A stretch of 60,931 nucleotides of DNA from an uncultured Alistipes sp. (GTDB lineage Bacteria > Bacteroidota > Bacteroidia > Bacteroidales > Rikenellaceae): the NCBI GenBank assembly GCA_900768015.1, contig CAAGBI010000019.1:1-60931 (forward strand). Direction: 5' to 3'. Both the position numbers and the translations under genes were made by a program. Below, piece after piece: positions 57,784 through 60,931 of this stretch (positions are counted from its first letter, which is position 1; the number at the start of each line of letters is the position of its first letter). The notes under the pieces were generated by a model. It was not told the origin of the DNA and ran no database searches. It was given only the letters and a program-made list of their open reading frames with translations.

Positions 57784-58875
57784 ATGAAGAAAACTTTTAC
57801 AAAGATCGTTTGCCTGGCTGTCGCGCTCTTTAGCTTCAGCACGCTTCAGGCACAGGAGAATCAGGCTAATCCCTATGGTGAGGATAACGAGATCTTCAAG
57901 CTCGGCGTCGAGGCTCGCTTCGACTATCTCAACCAGGCCGTTGCTGGCAACCACGACATCGCAGGCTCGGGTTTCAAGGTGCGCTACTTCAACTTGCGCA
58001 TGGATGGCCAGATTAGCCCAAAGTTCAGCTACTCATGGCGTCAGCGCTTCAACCGCGCCAACTCTATCAGCGAGTTCGCACAGAACACCGACTGGTTGAC
58101 GCTCACCTACAAGCCCACAAAGAACTGGGCTATTCAGGCTGGTAAGCAGGTGCTTATGATTGGTGGCTGGGAGTATGACCGCGCACCCATGGACCTCTAC
58201 TTCTGCTCGGAGTTCTGGAACAATGTGAACTGCTACCAGATTGGTGCAAGCGTGGCATACACAACAAACTCGGGTAACGACACCATCCTCTTCCAGGCGT
58301 GCCAGAGCCCCTACGACACCACATCAAACGATGTTGATTACTACGCATTTAACCTCTACTGGAGTGGCTCGCATGGCTGCTACACAGCGCTCTACTCGCT
58401 CAACTTCATGCAGTATGCTCCCGGTAAGTATGACACATATCTTGCTCTTGGCAACCAGTTCACATTCGGCGATGCAAAGTTGCAGATTGACCTTATGAAC
58501 CGTGGTCCCAAGGCTGAGGATCTCCTCTTTGATAACTTCTCTATCATGGGTGAGTTCTCGTACCTTATCGCTGACCGCGTAAATGTGTTTGCAAAGGCTA
58601 CATACGACAAGATTGGCGCAAGCGCCATCGCTGCTTCGGGCCTTATCCCTGGAACAGAGATCACTCGCCTCGGCGCAGGTGTAGAGTACTATCCTATGGG
58701 TGGTCAGGGCAACCGCGATGTACGCCTTCACGCTGCTTATGCCTATAACATCGGCACAAACACAAACCTTGCAGGCACTGCTTTGGGCGATGGCTCATAC
58801 CTCACCGTGGGTCTCACATGGCGCATCGACATCATGTCTGCAGCTAAGAAGTTCATCACCAAGGTGGCTAAATAA
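57784..58875 (+). CDS. Outer membrane porin, phosphate-selective porin O/P-like
   Basis: 363 residues from the ATG at 57784, which begins a clean signal peptide (MKKTFTKIVCLAVALFSFSTLQAQ); an ATG at 57760 would add eight residues. The mature protein has the 16-strand pattern of OprP-type porins: FKVRYFNLRMDGQISPKFSYSWRQRF, AIQAGKQVLMIGGWEYDRAP and a final strand SYLTVGLTWRIDIMS. It would let small solutes through the outer membrane; selectivity cannot be told. Possibly co-transcribed with the next gene, 33 bases on. Confidence 0.8.
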   Translation: MKKTFTKIVCLAVALFSFSTLQAQENQANPYGEDNEIFKLGVEARFDYLNQAVAGNHDIAGSGFKVRYFNLRMDGQISPKFSYSWRQRFNRANSISEFAQNTDWLTLTYKPTKNWAIQAGKQVLMIGGWEYDRAPMDLYFCSEFWNNVNCYQIGASVAYTTNSGNDTILFQACQSPYDTTSNDVDYYAFNLYWSGSHGCYTALYSLNFMQYAPGKYDTYLALGNQFTFGDAKLQIDLMNRGPKAEDLLFDNFSIMGEFSYLIADRVNVFAKATYDKIGASAIAASGLIPGTEITRLGAGVEYYPMGGQGNRDVRLHAAYAYNIGTNTNLAGTALGDGSYLTVGLTWRIDIMSAAKKFITKVAK

Positions 58876-58908
58876 GTAGTATATCTAATCAAAACTTAAA
58901 TAAGTATT

Positions 58909-60516
58909 ATGGAGAAAAAAGAGAGTGGCATTAAGAAGCTCCTTGCGGGTATTCTTTGCCTTATTATCGTTATTGCCATCTTCGGTGGTATCGGCAGCGT
59001 GATGGGTCTTCCCAACATGCTTAACACCATCATGAAGACTGCGCATGACTTGTTGCTCAACACAGTATTCTACCTTATGGCTATCTGCGTTATCACGGGC
59101 GCCTTGGGTCGTATCTTCGTTGAGTTCGGCGTTGTTAGCCTCTTGGAGCGTATCTTGCGCCCCTTGATGCGCCCCTTGTTTAACCTTCCAGGTGTTGCGT
59201 CACTCGGTGCCGTGATGACATTCCTCTCGGACAACCCCGCAATCATCTCATTGGCAAAGGATAAGCGCTTCAGCACCTACTTCAAAAAGTACCAGCTTAT
59301 CTCGCTTACTAACTTCGGTACAGCCTTCGGTATGGGTCTGTTGGTTATCGTCTTCATGGTAAGTAACGGCTTCTATGTAGAGCCTTTCATCGGTTTGTTT
59401 GGTGCATTCGTAGGTTGTATCGTATCTACACGCCTCATGCAGCGCTTCGTCATCAAGGCTTATCCTCAGTATAAGGATGAGATGGCCGCAGAGCTTACTG
59501 AGGAGGATAACAAGGAGAGCGAGGCTATTAAGGAGACATCGTTCTTCACTCGCGTGTTGAACTCATTGCTCGATGGTGGTAAGACAGGTGTTGATGTAGG
59601 TCTCTCTATCATCCCTGGCGTGTTGATTATCTCTACACTCGTTATGATTCTTACCTTCGGTAGCACCGATGGCCAGTACACAGGTGCTGCATACGAGGGT
59701 GTTGAGTTCTTGCCTTGGCTCTTTGGCCACATTAACATTATCTTCGAGTGGTTGTTCGGCTTCGAGAGCCCTGAGCTTATGTCATTCCCCATCACATCGT
59801 TGGGTGCTGTAGGTGCTGCCTTAAGTCTTGTTCCTGGCTTTGTGGAGAAGGGCTGGGCCGATGGTAACGCTATCGCAGTGTTCACCGCTATCGGTATGTG
59901 CTGGAGCGGTTACTTGAGCACTCACACCGCTATGCTCGATTCACTCGGCTACCGTAAGCTTACCTCTAAGGCTATCCTTGCTCACACCGTGGGTGGTCTT
60001 GTCGCAGGTATCGTTGCTCACTGGACATTCGTACTCTTCGTTCTTATCTTTGGTGGCGAGCCTACTGCACACGAGGGTAGCGCACCAAAGTTGACCTCTA
60101 ATACAATCACTATCGAGTGGGTTGGCGAGAACCAGGTTAAGGTTGGTGACCGCGTATTTACCGACGAGGCAGGTGATACTCCCGAGGAGGATGGCTCACT
60201 CGCGCGTGTTATCGCTGCTACATTGCTCGAGGATGAGAAGAATGTAGAGCTCGTAAATGGCGAGAAGGTCGATGCAATTGAGTATATCGAGAATGCTGAG
60301 GCTTCGGCTGCAAGCCGCGAGAGCTTGTTGCATGAGGTCGCTGCGGGCTTCGAGATGTATCGCGATACTGTTGCTGTTCGCCAGTTCGGCAAGCCCGTTG
60401 CGGAGCTCGATGAGGCAGAGCGCCTTGAGCTCGACAATATCATCCCCTACAAATTGACAGTTAGCGAGGAGGCTGAGCCTGCTGCTGAGCCTACAGAGAC
60501 AGTTGAGGCTGAGTAA
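58909..60516 (+). CDS. Gate-domain (nucleoside-recognition type) membrane protein with soluble tail
   Basis: 535 residues. About nine spans with two Gate-type repeats: FYLMAICVITGALGRIFVEFGVV ... FLSDNPAIISLAKD and GGKTGVDVGLSIIPGVLIISTLVMI ... SLGAVGAALSLVPGFVEKGW. SpmA/SpmB, FeoB cores and nucleoside transporters share this fold; the substrate is not evident. From about 385 a 150-residue acidic soluble tail (VGENQVKVGDRVFTDEAGD ... PAAEPTETVEAE) is unusual and its family is unknown to me. Highly biased codons suggest strong expression. Confidence 0.78.
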   Translation: MEKKESGIKKLLAGILCLIIVIAIFGGIGSVMGLPNMLNTIMKTAHDLLLNTVFYLMAICVITGALGRIFVEFGVVSLLERILRPLMRPLFNLPGVASLGAVMTFLSDNPAIISLAKDKRFSTYFKKYQLISLTNFGTAFGMGLLVIVFMVSNGFYVEPFIGLFGAFVGCIVSTRLMQRFVIKAYPQYKDEMAAELTEEDNKESEAIKETSFFTRVLNSLLDGGKTGVDVGLSIIPGVLIISTLVMILTFGSTDGQYTGAAYEGVEFLPWLFGHINIIFEWLFGFESPELMSFPITSLGAVGAALSLVPGFVEKGWADGNAIAVFTAIGMCWSGYLSTHTAMLDSLGYRKLTSKAILAHTVGGLVAGIVAHWTFVLFVLIFGGEPTAHEGSAPKLTSNTITIEWVGENQVKVGDRVFTDEAGDTPEEDGSLARVIAATLLEDEKNVELVNGEKVDAIEYIENAEASAASRESLLHEVAAGFEMYRDTVAVRQFGKPVAELDEAERLELDNIIPYKLTVSEEAEPAAEPTETVEAE

Positions 60517-60539
60517 TCGGCATCGCCTGATAATTATTT

Positions 60540-60572
60540 GAGGTCGTACCTGCGGGTGCGACCTCTTTTTTT
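60540..60572 (+). terminator. Terminator of the Gate-protein gene
   Basis: Stem GAGGTCGTACC/GGTGCGACCTC with loop TGCG, then seven T. Confidence 0.85.
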
Positions 60573-60667
60573 GTTACAGTGCTTATTTCGCCTTTATATT
60601 ATATATATAGGTATAAAAGGAGTTTTTTGAAAAATGTAAATAATTTTGAAAATTTTTTAATAAAATA

Positions 60668-60812
60668 TTTGGAGATTAAAATAAAAGCGCTACCTTTGCA
60701 CCCGCAATCAGGAAGTAACAACGATACTGAATGCAACCAACGGTTCTTAGAAATATTTTTGAAAAAAAGTTACCAAAAAATTTGGTAGTTTCAAAAATAT
60801 GATTTATCTTTG
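60668..60812 (+). promoter_or_regulatory. Two tandem strong promoters, probably of an rRNA operon
   Basis: P1: TTTG (60668-60671), 19 bases, TACCTTTG (60691-60698). P2: TTTG (60781-60784), 20 bases, TATCTTTG (60805-60812). Both are full consensus matches, and no coding frame of note follows to the window end. The downstream AGTTCTTTGAAGAAATTGAG segment resembles the leader ahead of 16S rRNA in Bacteroidales. The rRNA itself is outside the window, so the rRNA call is inference. Confidence 0.55.
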
Positions 60813-60931
60813 CACCGCTTTTCCGCCTTAAAAATGCGGATAAGTAAAAACGGAAGTTCTAGCAATAGAATATAGTTCTTTGAAGAAATTGAGCAGCTAA
60901 AGTTTAATCTATCCTATGAGATAATTTCAAA

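Overview
The window is bacterial chromosome, most likely from a gut Bacteroidales of the Alistipes/Rikenellaceae type. Four things point there. Promoters repeatedly read TTTG (-33), 19-20 bases, TAnnTTTG (-7). Ribosome binding sites are weak or absent. The gene families are typical of that order (carboxypeptidase-repeat TonB receptor with partner lipoprotein, Omp28 thioredoxin-like lipoproteins, DUF6029, DUF4491). An anaerobe's oxygen defences are present (desulfoferrodoxin, cytochrome c peroxidase). The genus is inference. Of 50 genes whose stop codon I read, about 32 end in TAA, 17 in TAG and one in TGA.

Layout. 1-1650: a serine-type tRNA whose anticodon reads UUA (cognate to the stop codon UAA) behind an intact promoter, an AT-rich gene for an acidic membrane-anchored protein, and a probable structured RNA. 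1658-4786: AraC regulator, orphan DUF4435 TOPRIM protein (AriB-like), SUI1 factor, thioredoxin-like lipoprotein. 4890-9017: clpB with a palindrome-rich leader, a probable small RNA, a membrane protein. 9238-17523: housekeeping run of tig, clpP, clpX, lysS, tpiA, desulfoferrodoxin and a pseudouridine synthase. 17633-18841: an AT-rich HNH endonuclease gene, probably acquired. 18915-24358 (minus): tonB-like, xseA, xseB, methyltransferase, a long RSH (ppGpp) enzyme with a degraded hydrolase motif, PAS protein. 24446-25531: prfA.

25742-34090 is the most unusual region: a compact plus-strand operon of phage-derived genes (two tail-like proteins, ClpP-type prohead protease, major capsid protein, portal, head-tail connector, holin, P5-like lysis/virion protein) with its own promoter and four iterated TTGTTAACA-like boxes. 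No terminase, tape measure, integrase or replication gene is present, and base composition looks like the host's. It is either an eroded prophage or a domesticated particle-forming locus.

34141-41504: GH20 hexosaminidase, RecQ helicase next to a WRN-like DEDDy exonuclease, RlmI-type methyltransferase, three small envelope proteins. 41563-46278 (minus): purine permease, then ResB/CcsA cytochrome c maturation genes with a tri-haem cytochrome c peroxidase. 46510-56889: a surface locus of TonB-dependent receptor, lipoprotein with duplicated OB-like domains, TlpA-like thioredoxin, DUF6029 outer membrane protein and two Omp28-type CGYC lipoproteins. 57052-60516: DUF4491 protein, tRNA-Met, porin, Gate-domain membrane protein. 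The window ends in two strong tandem promoters and a leader that looks like the start of an rRNA operon.
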